From Rheinheimera hassiensis (GTDB lineage Bacteria; Pseudomonadota; Gammaproteobacteria; Enterobacterales; Alteromonadaceae): DNA of 64,000 bases. The position numbers and the translations under genes are program-made. This document shows, in pieces, positions 32,574-43,131 of the stretch (its first letter is position 1; each line of letters opens with the position of its first letter). Below the pieces are notes generated by a model that was not told the origin of the DNA, ran no database searches, and saw only the letters and a program-made list of their open reading frames with translations. The stretch is from positions 460,886 to 524,885 of the forward strand of contig NZ_JAKUJZ010000004.1 in the NCBI RefSeq assembly GCF_022436675.1, read 5' to 3'.

Positions 32574-33860
32574 CTACTTTTGCTCACGGGCAATGGCGCG
32601 GTAACCTATATCGGTGCGGCAGAACATGCCATCCCAGCTGATTTTATCTGCCAGCTGATATGCCGCCTGTTGCGCCGCCGTAACATTGGCGCCTAAAGCT
32701 GTGGCACACAGTACACGGCCACCGTTGGTTACTACGTGAGTATCTTTTAGCTCAGTTCCGGCATGAAATACCTTGGCGGTGCTGCTGTCTGCGCCATCTA
32801 AACCACTAATCACTTTGCCTTTGGCATAAGTATCGGGGTAGCCGCCGGCTGCCAGTACTACGCCTACTGCGGCTTGCTGGCTAAACTGAATGTGTTTACC
32901 GGCTAATGCCGTTCGGGTAGCAGCTAAACACAGCTCAACTAAGTCGGATTCCAGCCGCAGCATAATCGGCTGGGTTTCCGGATCGCCAAAGCGGCAATTA
33001 AATTCCAGCACTTTGGCACTGCCGTCCTCAGCTATCATCAAACCGGCATATAAAAAGCCGGTAAATACCGTACCTTCTGCCGCCATACCGTTTACAGTGG
33101 GGTAAATCACGTTTTGCATTACCCAGTCGTGTACGGCAGGTGTTACCACCGGAGCTGGCGAATAGGCGCCCATGCCGCCGGTATTCGGGCCTTTGTCGGC
33201 GTTATCACGCGCTTTATGGTCTTGCGATGAAGCAAATGGCAGTGCTGTAGTGCCATCAACCATCACAATAAACGAGGCTTCTTCGCCGATTAAAAACTCT
33301 TCTACCACAACACGGCTGCCGGCATCGCCAAATTTGTTGCCGGATAACATATCGTCAATCGCTGCGGCGGCTTCATCCTGCGTTTGCGCGATAATCACGC
33401 CTTTACCGGCGGCTAAACCGTCGGCTTTAATCACTACCGGCGTGCCCAACTTTTGCGCAAAGGCTTTAGCCGGCGCCGTTTCGGTAAAGTTTTGGTAAGC
33501 CGCAGTGGGAATGTTGTGGCGGGCTAAAAAGTCCTTGGCAAAAGCTTTAGAACTTTCCAGTTGTGCGGCGGCTTTGGTTGGGCCAAAAATAGCTAACCCG
33601 GCAGCGCGAAAGGCGTCAACCACACCTTTCGCCAGCGGTGCTTCCGGGCCAACAATGGTAAGCTCAATGTTTTCTTGTTGGGCAAAGGCCAGCAGGGCTG
33701 GCACATCATCTGCCGCTATCGCAACATTACTAAGATTGCTTTCGCGGGCGGTGCCGGCGTTACCAGGCGCAACAAATACCTTGCTTGCCAAAGGTGACTG
33801 CGCTGCTTTCCAGGCCAGTGCATGCTCGCGGCCACCGCCGCCAATTACCAATACTTTCAT
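32574..33860 (-). CDS. purD: phosphoribosylamine-glycine ligase PurD
   Basis: A 428-residue ATP-grasp ligase for the second step of purine synthesis. N-terminal MKVLVIGGGGREHALAWK, the ATP-grasp loop VVIKADGLAAGKGVIIA, and ECNCRFGDPETQ-like EFNCRFGDPETQPIM near the metal site are canonical, and the length matches E. coli. It stands apart from purH, with the nuclease gene directly downstream. Confidence 0.97.
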   Translation of the reverse strand: MKVLVIGGGGREHALAWKAAQSPLASKVFVAPGNAGTARESNLSNVAIAADDVPALLAFAQQENIELTIVGPEAPLAKGVVDAFRAAGLAIFGPTKAAAQLESSKAFAKDFLARHNIPTAAYQNFTETAPAKAFAQKLGTPVVIKADGLAAGKGVIIAQTQDEAAAAIDDMLSGNKFGDAGSRVVVEEFLIGEEASFIVMVDGTTALPFASSQDHKARDNADKGPNTGGMGAYSPAPVVTPAVHDWVMQNVIYPTVNGMAAEGTVFTGFLYAGLMIAEDGSAKVLEFNCRFGDPETQPIMLRLESDLVELCLAATRTALAGKHIQFSQQAAVGVVLAAGGYPDTYAKGKVISGLDGADSSTAKVFHAGTELKDTHVVTNGGRVLCATALGANVTAAQQAAYQLADKISWDGMFCRTDIGYRAIAREQK

Positions 33861-33917
33861 TTAGCTTTCCGTTAGTTGTTCAAAAAAAGTGTGCAATAAA
33901 GGTTATTCAATACCCGC

Positions 33918-34754
33918 TTATTTAGCGACAGGTTTGCGAAACTTCAGTGTCATGCGGTCACTTTCGCCGATGGCCAGATATTTTTCCTTATCCTGCTCTT
34001 TTAAGCGCAGTACAGGAGGCAACGTCCAGACGCCGCCCGGATGATCTGCGGTATCTTTCGGGTTGGCATTTATTTCGCTGCTGCTGTCAAAAACAAAACC
34101 AGCTTTTTCTGCCAGCGTAATGGTTAACTGCTGCGGGAAATAGCCTGATTTCATCCACTCGCCAGTCATTTTATCTGCCGGTAAGCGGTGTTCTACCACG
34201 CCCAGCACGCCACCGGGTTTTAATGCTTTATAAAAGTCTTTAAAAATGGCAACCATGCCATCATCTCCGCCATTGCTATACCAGTTATGCAGGTTACGAA
34301 AGGTTAATACCACATCGGCGCTGTCTGCAGGCGCAATGGCTGCAGTGTTATCCGGAGCAAAGTCGGTCAACTGTACGCGGTTGTATATGGGGTTGGCAGC
34401 CAGCTTTTCGACAAAGGCTGCGCGGTTGCGTTTCGCGTAGTCTGAGGTACTGTCGGCAGGAAAATGCGCAGCATAGTAAGTGCCGTGCGCAGCCAGTAAT
34501 GGTGCCAGAATTTCAGTGTACCAGCCGCCACCAGGAGATATTTCTACCACGGTGCTGTCGGGTTTAACCTCAAAAAACGCTAAGGTAGCAACCGGATTAC
34601 GGTATTTATCGCGGGCGACATTTGCCGGGCTACGTGTTTGATGATCTACCGCCAGCTGTAAGGCTTCAGTGTGATCACCTTTACTGCTATCAGCATTAGC
34701 CAGTGGGCTTAACAGAACAGCGGACAGCGCAAGAGCAAGTTTTATTGTTTTCAT
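33918..34754 (-). CDS. exported SAM-methyltransferase-like protein
   Basis: A 278-residue protein with a clear signal peptide (MKTIKLALALSAVLLSPLANA) followed by a class I methyltransferase fold: VVEISPGGGWYTEIL is the SAM-binding loop, and VVLTFRNLHNWY and LKPGGVLGVVEHR follow as expected. Secreted members of this family are known from genomes, but SAM is not normally found outside the cytoplasm, so the role is open. ATG at 34754 is set by the signal peptide. Confidence 0.82.
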   Translation of the reverse strand: MKTIKLALALSAVLLSPLANADSSKGDHTEALQLAVDHQTRSPANVARDKYRNPVATLAFFEVKPDSTVVEISPGGGWYTEILAPLLAAHGTYYAAHFPADSTSDYAKRNRAAFVEKLAANPIYNRVQLTDFAPDNTAAIAPADSADVVLTFRNLHNWYSNGGDDGMVAIFKDFYKALKPGGVLGVVEHRLPADKMTGEWMKSGYFPQQLTITLAEKAGFVFDSSSEINANPKDTADHPGGVWTLPPVLRLKEQDKEKYLAIGESDRMTLKFRKPVAK

Positions 34755-34924
34755 CTTCGTGGTTCCCTGTTGTAAAAGTGGCGCTAGTGTAGCAAAACAA
34801 TAGGCAAAAAGCAGGTTACACCGGCGCATTAATCTGCATTATTCAGATGGCCAGACTGCTATTTTGTCGTCAACAAATGCGCAAGGCTATGCTAGAATGC
34901 CAGCCCTTTTACGCGGGAAGCCTT

Positions 34925-35677
34925 ATGTTAAACCAGATCCGTATCATTCTTGTGGGCACAACCCATACCGGCAATATTGGTTCGGTGGCCCGCGCCATGA
35001 AAACCATGGGCTTGTCAGAACTGTATTTAGTTGCGCCAAAAGAGCTGCCCGATGGCCAGGCCTATGCACTCTCTGCCGGAGCCAGCGATATTTTGGCCCA
35101 CGCCAAAGTGTTCGATACGTTGCAACACGCCATCAGCGACTGCGCTTTGGTGATCGGAAGCAGTGCGCGCTCTCGTACCTTAAGCTGGCCGATGCTGGAG
35201 CCGCGTGAGTGCGGTGTTAAAGCAGTACTGGAAGCAGAAAAACAGCCGGTAGCGCTGGTGTTTGGCCGCGAAAGCAGTGGTTTAACTAATGAAGAGCTGC
35301 AGCTGTGCAATTACCACGTTTGTATCCCGGCTAACCCGGAATACAGCTCGCTAAACCTGGCGATGGCCGTGCAAATTGTGACCTACGAAGTGCGCATGGC
35401 CTGGTTACAGCAAATGTCGCAACAGCAAGCGGCAGTGCCAACTGTTGATGAGGTGGCTTACCCGAGCAGCGAGCAAATGAGCAATTTCTATCAGCACTTG
35501 GAACAAACGCTGAATGACACCGGCTTTATTATTAAGCAGCACCCCGGTGTGGTGATGACCAAACTGAAACGCTTATTTACCCGGGCCCGGCCGGAAGATG
35601 CTGAATACAATATATTGCGTGGCATTTTAACCTCAGTGCAGCGTTATGGCCGCAAGACGCAGGGCGAGAAGGAGTAA
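34925..35677 (+). CDS. trmJ: tRNA (Cm32/Um32) methyltransferase TrmJ
   Basis: A 250-residue SPOUT methyltransferase that 2'-O-methylates position 32 of tRNA. N-terminal [25 protein letters not shown] and the knot motifs [15 protein letters not shown] and [17 protein letters not shown] are diagnostic. ATG at 34925, behind GGAAG, matches the family start; the open frame upstream is not conserved. It stands four bases from cysE, and the trmJ-cysE-iscR order is common in gammaproteobacteria. Confidence 0.95.
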   Translation: MLNQIRIILVGTTHTGNIGSVARAMKTMGLSELYLVAPKELPDGQAYALSAGASDILAHAKVFDTLQHAISDCALVIGSSARSRTLSWPMLEPRECGVKAVLEAEKQPVALVFGRESSGLTNEELQLCNYHVCIPANPEYSSLNLAMAVQIVTYEVRMAWLQQMSQQQAAVPTVDEVAYPSSEQMSNFYQHLEQTLNDTGFIIKQHPGVVMTKLKRLFTRARPEDAEYNILRGILTSVQRYGRKTQGEKE

Positions 35678-35680
35678 CGC

Positions 35681-36490
35681 ATGTTTGCTGGTATCAAAGA
35701 AGATATCAAAAGTGTGTTTGAACGCGACCCAGCTGCACGCAGCAGCTTTGAGATATTAACCACTTACCCTGGTTTACATGCCATTTGGTGGCATCGTGTT
35801 TGTCATAAATTGTGGCGCAGCAACTGGAAATGGCTGGCACGTTTTTTAAGCACTATTGCCCGCTGGCTTACCGGTGTGGAAATTCATCCGGGTGCTAAAA
35901 TCGGCCGGCGTTTTTTTATCGATCATGGTATGGGTGTGGTGATTGGCGAAACCGCGGAAATTGGCGATGACGTTACCCTGTATCATGGCGTAACACTGGG
36001 CGGTACCAGCTGGAATCCGGGTAAACGTCATCCCACTTTAGGCAACGGGGTGGTAATTGGCGCCGGTGCTAAAGTGCTGGGCCCGTTGTACGTGGGGGAG
36101 AATGCCCGCATTGGCTCTAATGCCGTGGTGGTAAAAGATGTACCGGCCGGCGCGACAGTTATTGGTATCCCTGGCCGTATTGTGGCAAAAGCCGATGTTG
36201 AAGTAAGTGTGCAGCGTAAGCAACTGGCACAAAAGTTTGGTTTTGACGCCTATGCGGTGGCCGCAGATAACCCCGATCCGGTGGCCAATGCCATCGGCCG
36301 TATGCTGGACCATATTCAACTGCTGGATACCAAAGTCGGTGAGCTGTGCCACAGTGTCAATCAGCTGGGCGGTAATGTCTGCGAAGAAGTGCCGACAGTG
36401 AATATTGACGAAGAAGACTTCAAGCTAGCGGAACAGCGCGCTGCGCAACAGCGAAAACGTGACGTAGAGGCCTTTGATCCAACCATTTAA
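35681..36490 (+). CDS. cysE: serine O-acetyltransferase CysE
   Basis: A 269-residue enzyme making O-acetylserine for cysteine synthesis. It is a left-handed beta-helix of hexapeptide repeats ([25 protein letters not shown] ... [16 protein letters not shown]), with the DHG catalytic motif and the flexible GGT loop. It has the short N-terminus of the type often encoded before isc operons, rather than the longer E. coli form. The C-terminus (after about residue 180) is a long charged extension. Its position before iscRSUA ties it to cysteine supply for IscS. Confidence 0.95.
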   Translation: MFAGIKEDIKSVFERDPAARSSFEILTTYPGLHAIWWHRVCHKLWRSNWKWLARFLSTIARWLTGVEIHPGAKIGRRFFIDHGMGVVIGETAEIGDDVTLYHGVTLGGTSWNPGKRHPTLGNGVVIGAGAKVLGPLYVGENARIGSNAVVVKDVPAGATVIGIPGRIVAKADVEVSVQRKQLAQKFGFDAYAVAADNPDPVANAIGRMLDHIQLLDTKVGELCHSVNQLGGNVCEEVPTVNIDEEDFKLAEQRAAQQRKRDVEAFDPTI

Positions 36491-36507
36491 TGGAACCTTA
36501 ATCCTGA

Positions 36508-36566
36508 ATACCTGACTAATGCAGTAGGTTATTAATACTTGACTAAAACAGTCGGGAATGTACAAT
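36508..36566 (+). promoter_or_regulatory. iscR promoter with two IscR-type sites
   Basis: Two 25-base sites match the IscR type 1 pattern (ATA-x4-GACT ... AGT...): 36508-36532 and 36535-36559. TTGACT (36539-36544), 16 bases, TACAAT (36561-36566) give a strong promoter whose -35 is inside the second site. [2Fe-2S]-IscR bound here would repress the operon, giving feedback on cluster status. Confidence 0.85.
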
Positions 36567-36593
36567 GGCGCCATTGTTTTCAGGGAGCAAAGC

Positions 36594-37076
36594 ATGAGAT
36601 TAACATCGAAAGGCCGCTACGCGGTAACGGCTATGCTGGATGTAGCCTTACACACAGCAACCGGGCCGGTGCCACTGGCTGATATTTCAGAGCGTCAGGG
36701 TATTTCGTTGTCATATCTTGAGCAATTGTTCGCCCGCTTACGTAAACAGGGTTTGGTTAGCAGTGTGCGCGGGCCGGGCGGCGGTTATCAGTTGGGCCGT
36801 GAGGCTGGCAGTATTTCGGTATCAGACGTGATAAGCGCGGTGGATGAGTCAGTAGACGCTACCCGCTGTCAGGGTAAATCTGACTGCCACAGTGGCACCC
36901 GCTGTTTAACCCATACTTTGTGGAGTGACTTAAGTCACCGCATTGAAGATTTTCTTACCGGCATTACGCTGGGCGAGTTGGTAAATAAGCAAGATGTACA
37001 ACACCTGGCAAAACGGCAAAACGGCCGTATTGTAAAGAATCCGGCAACTGATATCGAAGTCAGCTGCCAGCTGTAG
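36594..37076 (+). CDS. iscR: Fe-S cluster regulator IscR
   Basis: A 160-residue Rrf2-family regulator. The winged helix ([20 protein letters not shown] ... [18 protein letters not shown]) is followed by cluster ligands Cys92, Cys98 and Cys104, numbered exactly as in E. coli, and His107. It senses cluster supply and represses this operon. ATG at 36594 has GGGAG upstream; the earlier in-frame codon lies within the promoter region. Confidence 0.97.
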   Translation: MRLTSKGRYAVTAMLDVALHTATGPVPLADISERQGISLSYLEQLFARLRKQGLVSSVRGPGGGYQLGREAGSISVSDVISAVDESVDATRCQGKSDCHSGTRCLTHTLWSDLSHRIEDFLTGITLGELVNKQDVQHLAKRQNGRIVKNPATDIEVSCQL

Positions 37077-37093
37077 GCAACACGGAGCAAATA

Positions 37094-38308
37094 ATGAAGC
37101 TACCTATTTATCTGGATTACGCTGCAACTACCCCGGTCGACGCCCGGGTAGCAGAGAAAATGATGCAGTTTTTAACAATGGACGGCGAATTTGGCAACCC
37201 GGCGTCGCGTTCGCATCGTTTTGGCTGGCAGGCAGAAGAAGCGGTAGAAATTGCCCGCAGCCAGATTGCAGAGCTGGTAAATGCTGATCCACGCGAAATT
37301 GTATTCACCTCAGGCGCAACCGAATCAAATAACCTGGCCATTAAAGGCGCTGCCGATTTTTACCGTAAAAAAGGTAAGCACCTGATTACGGTAAAAACCG
37401 AACATAAAGCCACGCTGGACACCATGCGCCAGTTAGAGCGCGAAGGCTATGAGGTAACTTACCTTGAGCCGCAAACCGATGGCATGGTTACCGTTGCTAT
37501 GCTGGAAGCGGCTATCCGCCCGGATACATCAGTAATTAGCGTGATGTTTGTTAATAACGAAATTGGCGTGGTACAGGATATTGCTGCCATTGGCGAGCTG
37601 TGTCGCAGTAAAGGTATTATTTTCCATGTTGATGCGGCACAAGCTGCAGGCAAGCTGGATATTGACTTACAAGCACTGAAAGTTGATTTAATGTCGTTCT
37701 CCGGCCACAAAGCTTATGGCCCTAAAGGTATTGGTGCTTTGTTTGTGCGGCGTAAACCGCGGATCCGCTTAGAAGCGCAGATGCACGGTGGCGGCCATGA
37801 ACGGGGTATGCGTTCAGGCACTTTACCAACGCACCAGATTGTCGCCATGGGCGAAGCCTTCCGTTTAGCTAAGCTGGAAATGCACGACGAAATTCAACGT
37901 ATTACCGTGTTGCGTGACCGCTTATTAAACGGCGTAAAGGATATTGAACAGGTGTTTTTAAACGGTAACCGTCAACACCGCGTACCACATATTACCAATA
38001 TCAGCTTTAACTATGTTGAAGGTGAGTCGCTGATTATGGCATTAAAAGACATCGCCGTATCGTCGGGCTCTGCCTGTACTTCTGCCAGCCTGGAGCCATC
38101 TTATGTACTGCGTGCTCTGGGCATGAGCGATGAACTGGCACACAGTTCTATCCGTTTCAGTATCGGCCGTTACACTACCGAAGAGCAGATTGATCACACG
38201 ATTAAAATTGTGCATCAGGCGATTGAAAAACTGCGTGCAATGTCACCACTGTGGGACATGTACAAAGACGGCGTCGATTTAAACACTGTGGCCTGGGTTG
38301 CGCACTAA
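37094..38308 (+). CDS. iscS: cysteine desulfurase IscS
   Basis: A 404-residue PLP enzyme that takes sulfur from cysteine for Fe-S clusters, tRNA thiolation and other uses. The PLP lysine is Lys206 (SFSGHKAYG) and the persulfide cysteine is Cys328 ([10 protein letters not shown]), numbered as in E. coli. Located 17 bases after iscR and 30 before iscU. Confidence 0.98.
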   Translation: MKLPIYLDYAATTPVDARVAEKMMQFLTMDGEFGNPASRSHRFGWQAEEAVEIARSQIAELVNADPREIVFTSGATESNNLAIKGAADFYRKKGKHLITVKTEHKATLDTMRQLEREGYEVTYLEPQTDGMVTVAMLEAAIRPDTSVISVMFVNNEIGVVQDIAAIGELCRSKGIIFHVDAAQAAGKLDIDLQALKVDLMSFSGHKAYGPKGIGALFVRRKPRIRLEAQMHGGGHERGMRSGTLPTHQIVAMGEAFRLAKLEMHDEIQRITVLRDRLLNGVKDIEQVFLNGNRQHRVPHITNISFNYVEGESLIMALKDIAVSSGSACTSASLEPSYVLRALGMSDELAHSSIRFSIGRYTTEEQIDHTIKIVHQAIEKLRAMSPLWDMYKDGVDLNTVAWVAH

Positions 38309-38338
38309 GCGTACTGGCTGCACACAGAGGTAACTATC

Positions 38339-38722
38339 ATGGCATACAGTAATAAAGTAATCGATCACTACGAAAACCCGCGCAATGTTGGTTCATTTGA
38401 TAAAGATGACGACACCGTTGCCACCGGTATGGTAGGCGCACCAGCATGTGGCGACGTAATGAAGCTGCAAATTAAAGTTAATGCTGCTGGCATTATCGAA
38501 GACGCAAAATTTAAAACCTACGGCTGTGGCAGTGCTATTGCTTCCAGCTCTCTGGTAACAGAGTGGGTAAAAGGCAAAAGCCTGGATGAAGCACAGCAGA
38601 TTAAAAATACTGATATTGCTCAGGAGCTTGCGCTGCCACCGGTAAAAATTCACTGCTCTATTCTGGCAGAAGATGCCATTAAAGCAGCGATTGCTGATTA
38701 TAAGCAAAAACACGGAGGCTAA
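38339..38722 (+). CDS. iscU: Fe-S scaffold IscU
   Basis: A 127-residue scaffold on which [2Fe-2S] clusters are built. Ligands Cys37 (PACGD, with Asp39), Cys63 (YGCGSA) and Cys106 (KIHCSI) are present, as is the LPPVK motif (99-103) recognised by the HscA chaperone. Second structural gene of the isc operon. Confidence 0.98.
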   Translation: MAYSNKVIDHYENPRNVGSFDKDDDTVATGMVGAPACGDVMKLQIKVNAAGIIEDAKFKTYGCGSAIASSSLVTEWVKGKSLDEAQQIKNTDIAQELALPPVKIHCSILAEDAIKAAIADYKQKHGG

Positions 38723-38727
38723 ATATT

Positions 38728-39051
38728 ATGGCTATTTCGATGACAACGGCAGCCGCCGAGCGGGTACGCAGCTTTTTGCACAACCGTGGTAAAGGTGTGG
38801 GTTTGCGGGTAGGTGTTAAAACTACCGGTTGCTCTGGCCTGGCTTATGTACTGGAGTTTGTCGATACGCTTAACGACGATGATCAGGTGTTTGAACAAGA
38901 CGACCTGAAGCTGATTGTTGACGGCAAAAGCCTGGTATATATAGACGGCACCCAGCTGGACTTTGTTAAAGAAGGCCTGAATGAAGGTTTCCAGTTTAAC
39001 AACCCGAACGTTAACGGCGAATGTGGTTGTGGCGAAAGCTTTACTGTTTAA
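38728..39051 (+). CDS. iscA: A-type Fe-S carrier IscA
   Basis: A 107-residue A-type carrier with the three conserved cysteines Cys35 (TTGCSG), Cys99 and Cys101 (ECGCGES). It passes clusters or iron to target proteins. Five bases after iscU, within the isc operon. Confidence 0.97.
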   Translation: MAISMTTAAAERVRSFLHNRGKGVGLRVGVKTTGCSGLAYVLEFVDTLNDDDQVFEQDDLKLIVDGKSLVYIDGTQLDFVKEGLNEGFQFNNPNVNGECGCGESFTV

Positions 39052-39092
39052 GTATTCAATCCAAGTAATTAATTTAACCATCTAAGGGCCGG

Positions 39093-39617
39093 ATGAATTA
39101 CTTTCAGCTGTTTAATCTGCCGGCGAAGTTCGATCTCGACTTAACTGAGCTGGGATCGCGCTATCTTAAGCTGCAAAAGCAGTTCCACCCGGATCAGCAC
39201 AGTAGCGGTTCGGAGCGGGACAAACTATTGGCCGTGCAACAAACTGCCAATATTAACGATGCTTATCACAGCTTAAAGCAGCCATTAATGCGGGCAGAAC
39301 ATTTGCTGGCACTGCGCGGTTTAAAAATAAGCCATGAGCAGCGCAGCTTTACTGATCCGCTGTTTTTAATGCAGCAAATGGAACTGCGCGAGCAACTGGC
39401 TGAAATTGACCAGAGCGCAGATCCCGACGCGGTTATTGACACTATAGAGCGCCAGTTGCAGCAGCAGAAAAAACAGCTGTTACAGCAGTTGGCAACGGCA
39501 TTAGACAGTGAAACCGCTGAGCAGGATCAACAGGCAGCAGACCTGATCCGTAAACTAAAATTCTTCTTTAAGCTGCAGCAAGAGCTGGAGCTGATAGAAC
39601 AGCAACTACAAGACTAA
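39093..39617 (+). CDS. hscB: co-chaperone HscB
   Basis: A 174-residue J-domain protein with HPD at residues 32-34 (KQFHPDQH). The C-terminal helical domain binds IscU and delivers it to HscA. It contains long Gln-rich helices ([19 protein letters not shown]), a local peculiarity of composition. Eight bases before hscA. Confidence 0.95.
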   Translation: MNYFQLFNLPAKFDLDLTELGSRYLKLQKQFHPDQHSSGSERDKLLAVQQTANINDAYHSLKQPLMRAEHLLALRGLKISHEQRSFTDPLFLMQQMELREQLAEIDQSADPDAVIDTIERQLQQQKKQLLQQLATALDSETAEQDQQAADLIRKLKFFFKLQQELELIEQQLQD

Positions 39618-39625
39618 ACAACACT

Positions 39626-41479
39626 ATGCTATTACAAATCGCAGAGCCCGGACAAAGTGCTGCGCCGCATCAGCACAAGCTGGCGGCCGGTATTGACCTT
39701 GGCACCACCAATTCATTGGTGGCAACAGTACGTAGCGGCGAAGCCAAAACGCTGATTAACAGCCAGGGGCGCGATATGCTGCCGTCGGTGGTGCGTTATA
39801 CGGCTGATAGCGTGGTGGTAGGTGATGCCGCCATGGCATCAGCGGTAAATGACGCTGAAAACACCATAGTGTCAGTAAAGCGCCTGATGGGTAAAGGTTA
39901 TAACGAAACCCTGGCATTAAAAGATAAAGTGCCGTACCAGCTGATTGATCAACAAGGTTTAGTTGCCATTAATACCGTACAGGGCGTAAAAAACCCGGTA
40001 GAAGTATCGGCCGAAATTCTGGCTACGCTGGCCAACACCGCCAGTGAAACCTTAGGCGGTGAATTAAACGGCGTGGTAATTACCGTACCAGCCTACTTTG
40101 ATGATGCCCAGCGCCAGGCCACTAAAGATGCCGCCAAACTGGCCGGTTTAAATGTTATGCGCTTGCTAAATGAACCCACCGCAGCAGCACTGGCCTACGG
40201 TCTTGATTCCGGCCAGGAAGGTGTGATTGCCGTATATGATTTAGGCGGCGGCACCTTTGATATCTCTATCCTGCGCCTGCGCCGCGGTGTATTTGAAGTG
40301 CTGGCTACCGGCGGTGATTCTGCTCTTGGTGGTGATGATTTCGACCATGCTATCGTCAGCTATTTGCAACAACATACCGGTGAAGCTGAGTTATCGCATC
40401 AGGCAATGCGGCAGTATTTAACCACAGCGCGCAGTATTAAAGAGCAATTAACTGACAGCGATACGGTCAATTTTTCTCTGCCTGTGGCAGGCAGCCAATT
40501 CAGCGGTGCGTTAAGCAAAACAGAATTTGAACAGCTGGTAGCACCGCTGGTTAAAAAAACCATTCGCGCTTGCCGCCAAGTGCTGCGCGACGCCGGTTTA
40601 ACCAGCGATGAAATTGTTAAAGTGGTGATGGTTGGTGGTTCTACCCGCGTGCCGTTGGTGCGCACTGAAGTGGCCACATTTTTTGCCACTGAGCCGCTTA
40701 CATCGATCGACCCGGATAAAGTGGTCGCAATAGGTGCGGCTATTCAGGCCAACGTGCTGGTAGGTAATAAAGCCGATGGCGATACGCTGTTGCTGGATGT
40801 AATCCCGTTATCCCTCGGCCTTGAAACCATGGGCGGTTTAACCGAAAAAATTATCCCGCGTAACACCGTAATACCGGTAGCGCGGGCGCAGGAATTTACC
40901 ACCTTTAAAGATGGCCAAACCGCGATGGCGCTACATGTGGTGCAGGGCGAGCGTGAACTGGTAGAGGACTGCCGCTCACTGGCACGGTTTGAATTGCGCG
41001 GCATACCGCCAATGCCAGCCGGTGGTGCTCATATCCGCGTAACCTTTCAGGTAGATGCTGACGGTTTACTCAGTGTTACCGCACAGGAAAAATCGACCGG
41101 TGTGCAGGCTAACATCCAGGTTAAGCCCTCTTATGGTTTAAGCGATGATCAGGTTGCCACCATGCTAAAAGGCTCAATGCAGTATGCGCGGCAGGATATG
41201 CAGTTGCGCTTATTGCGTGAGCAGCAGGTAGAAGCAGAGCGTGTGCTTGAAGCTGTGTCACAGGCGCTTAAAACTGATGCCGCCCTATTAAGCGCGCAAG
41301 AGCTGACAACGATTAAGCAGGCGCTGACAAACCTCGCAGAGGTAAAACAAGGTGACGATACCGCTGCTATTAAAGCAGCGATTGAGCACACCAACACATT
41401 AACTGATGACTTTGCCGCCCGGCGCATGGATCAATCAATCCGCAGTGCGTTAACAGGCCATAACGTGGACGAGGTATAA
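39626..41479 (+). CDS. hscA: Hsp70-type chaperone HscA
   Basis: A 617-residue specialised Hsp70 that releases clusters from IscU. ATPase motifs [14 protein letters not shown] near the start, [16 protein letters not shown] and [14 protein letters not shown] are canonical. The C-terminal substrate domain follows from about residue 390. The length equals the usual 616-621 residues. Confidence 0.97.
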   Translation: MLLQIAEPGQSAAPHQHKLAAGIDLGTTNSLVATVRSGEAKTLINSQGRDMLPSVVRYTADSVVVGDAAMASAVNDAENTIVSVKRLMGKGYNETLALKDKVPYQLIDQQGLVAINTVQGVKNPVEVSAEILATLANTASETLGGELNGVVITVPAYFDDAQRQATKDAAKLAGLNVMRLLNEPTAAALAYGLDSGQEGVIAVYDLGGGTFDISILRLRRGVFEVLATGGDSALGGDDFDHAIVSYLQQHTGEAELSHQAMRQYLTTARSIKEQLTDSDTVNFSLPVAGSQFSGALSKTEFEQLVAPLVKKTIRACRQVLRDAGLTSDEIVKVVMVGGSTRVPLVRTEVATFFATEPLTSIDPDKVVAIGAAIQANVLVGNKADGDTLLLDVIPLSLGLETMGGLTEKIIPRNTVIPVARAQEFTTFKDGQTAMALHVVQGERELVEDCRSLARFELRGIPPMPAGGAHIRVTFQVDADGLLSVTAQEKSTGVQANIQVKPSYGLSDDQVATMLKGSMQYARQDMQLRLLREQQVEAERVLEAVSQALKTDAALLSAQELTTIKQALTNLAEVKQGDDTAAIKAAIEHTNTLTDDFAARRMDQSIRSALTGHNVDEV

Positions 41480-41482
41480 CAA

Positions 41483-41821
41483 ATGCCACAAATCGTATTT
41501 TTACCCCATGCCGAGCTGTGCCCCGATGGTGCCGCAGTAGAAGCCAAAGCTGGTGAAACGGTATTGGATGTGGCGCTACGCAGTGGCATTTCGATAGAAC
41601 ACGCCTGTGAAAAGTCATGCGCCTGTACTACCTGTCACGTTATCGTACGCGAAGGCTTTCGTTCCCTGAACGAAAGCGAAGAGCTTGAAGACGATATGTT
41701 GGATAAAGCCTGGGGCCTGGAGCCCGAGTCTCGCCTGGGCTGCCAGGCACGTATTGCTGATGAAGATCTGGTGGTAGAAATTCCGAAATACACCGTCAAC
41801 ATGGTAAGCGAAGGTCACTAA
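41483..41821 (+). CDS. fdx: isc-type [2Fe-2S] ferredoxin
   Basis: A 112-residue adrenodoxin-type ferredoxin supplying electrons for cluster assembly. Ligands are Cys42, Cys48, Cys51 (CEKSCACTTC) and Cys87 (RLGCQAR). It is the last gene of the operon: a terminator follows 17 bases later, and no iscX gene is present. Confidence 0.97.
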   Translation: MPQIVFLPHAELCPDGAAVEAKAGETVLDVALRSGISIEHACEKSCACTTCHVIVREGFRSLNESEELEDDMLDKAWGLEPESRLGCQARIADEDLVVEIPKYTVNMVSEGH

Positions 41822-41837
41822 ATTTCCCTGCTTTGTT

Positions 41838-41866
41838 AAAAAAACGGCCTGCGGGGCCGTTTTTTT
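41838..41866. terminator. terminator of the isc operon
   Basis: Stem AAAACGGCC / GGCCGTTTT with a five-base loop, A-run before and T-run after, immediately behind fdx. Confidence 0.9.
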
Positions 41867-41967
41867 ATGTCAATAATCTGCGGTTACTCAATAAAACCGG
41901 TGCTTTGCTGGTGATTAATGAAGGTTAGGCTAGGATCTGGAAGACAACGATAACAGACGGAGTAACT

Positions 41968-43122
41968 ATGTTAAAAAAATCTCTGATAGCGGCGACGTTA
42001 TCAAGCTTACTGGCCGCACCGGCGTACGCTGATCTGACCATCAATGGCTTTGCATCAATTAAAGCCGGTGTAACGCTGGACAGTGATGACACACTGTATG
42101 GCTATGATGACAGCCTGGACTTTAAAAATGAGAGCTTGTTTGCTGTGCAGCTAATGTCTGATTTAGGCGAAAAGCTGTCTGTTACAGCGCAGTTAATGGG
42201 CCGTGGCGCAGAAGACTTTGACGTTGAGTTTGAATGGGCTTTTATCAGTTATCAGCTTACTGACGAAATACGTATTAATGCTGGCCGTTTACGCACACCG
42301 TTTTATAAATATTCTGACTTTCGTGATGTGGGTTACGCCTATGACTGGTTACGGGTGCCGCAAAGCGTTTATGGTTTAGGCTTTGACAATATTGAAGGTA
42401 TATCTTTTTACCACACCACGCAGCTAGGCAGTTTTGATTCTAACCTGCAGTTAATTGCCGGTGCCTATGATGGTGATGCCACAGTAAGCGGCAACAGTGT
42501 AGATGCTGAAATAAAAAACGTCTTGGGCGTGGCTTGGGAGTTAGGGCGCGACTGGTATAGCCTGCGTGCTGCCTATTTAACCGGTAAAGTAACCATTGAT
42601 GCCCAAAGTGCTCAGTTACAGCCCGGTGTTACTTTTGGAGATTTTTTTACAGGTTTGTCCGGTGCCGGTTTTGGTGCTCTGGTAAACGAGATTGATATTG
42701 ACGAAGAAGACGGTGCCTTTTTTGGTCTGGGTTTTACTGCCGACAAAAATGACTGGCTGTTAGTAGCGGAATACACCACGGTAACGGTAGACAACAGCTT
42801 TATCGCCGACCAGAAAAACTTCTACCTATCGGTTGGTCATCGTTTTGATAGCATAACGCCATATGTTTCTTATGAAAAAGAAGATAATGAGGCCAAAACG
42901 GAAATTTACACCCCTTATCTGGCAACATTGCCACCGCAGTTGTTACTACCGGTAGCGGGCATAGTGCAAAGCCAGGCCCGTAAGGCAACCACTTACAATC
43001 TGGGTTTACGTTACGACTTCCATCCTTCAGCGGCGTTTAAACTGCAGTACAGCTCTGAAGATAATGAAATCGCTGATCTGCGTCAGGATGTACTGGCGTT
43101 TGGCGTAGATTTGGTATTTTAA
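41968..43122 (+). CDS. outer membrane porin-like protein
   Basis: A 384-residue protein with a signal peptide (MLKKSLIAATLSSLLAAPAYA) and alternating beta-strand sequence throughout, ending in Phe (VDLVF), the outer-membrane insertion signal. NINAGRLRTPFYKYSD-like strands with Arg in the eyelet position are typical of diffusion porins. The substrate is not evident. It stands between the isc operon and ndk with a small binding-protein gene behind it. Confidence 0.85.
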   Translation: MLKKSLIAATLSSLLAAPAYADLTINGFASIKAGVTLDSDDTLYGYDDSLDFKNESLFAVQLMSDLGEKLSVTAQLMGRGAEDFDVEFEWAFISYQLTDEIRINAGRLRTPFYKYSDFRDVGYAYDWLRVPQSVYGLGFDNIEGISFYHTTQLGSFDSNLQLIAGAYDGDATVSGNSVDAEIKNVLGVAWELGRDWYSLRAAYLTGKVTIDAQSAQLQPGVTFGDFFTGLSGAGFGALVNEIDIDEEDGAFFGLGFTADKNDWLLVAEYTTVTVDNSFIADQKNFYLSVGHRFDSITPYVSYEKEDNEAKTEIYTPYLATLPPQLLLPVAGIVQSQARKATTYNLGLRYDFHPSAAFKLQYSSEDNEIADLRQDVLAFGVDLVF

Positions 43123-43131
43123 GGGGGCCTT

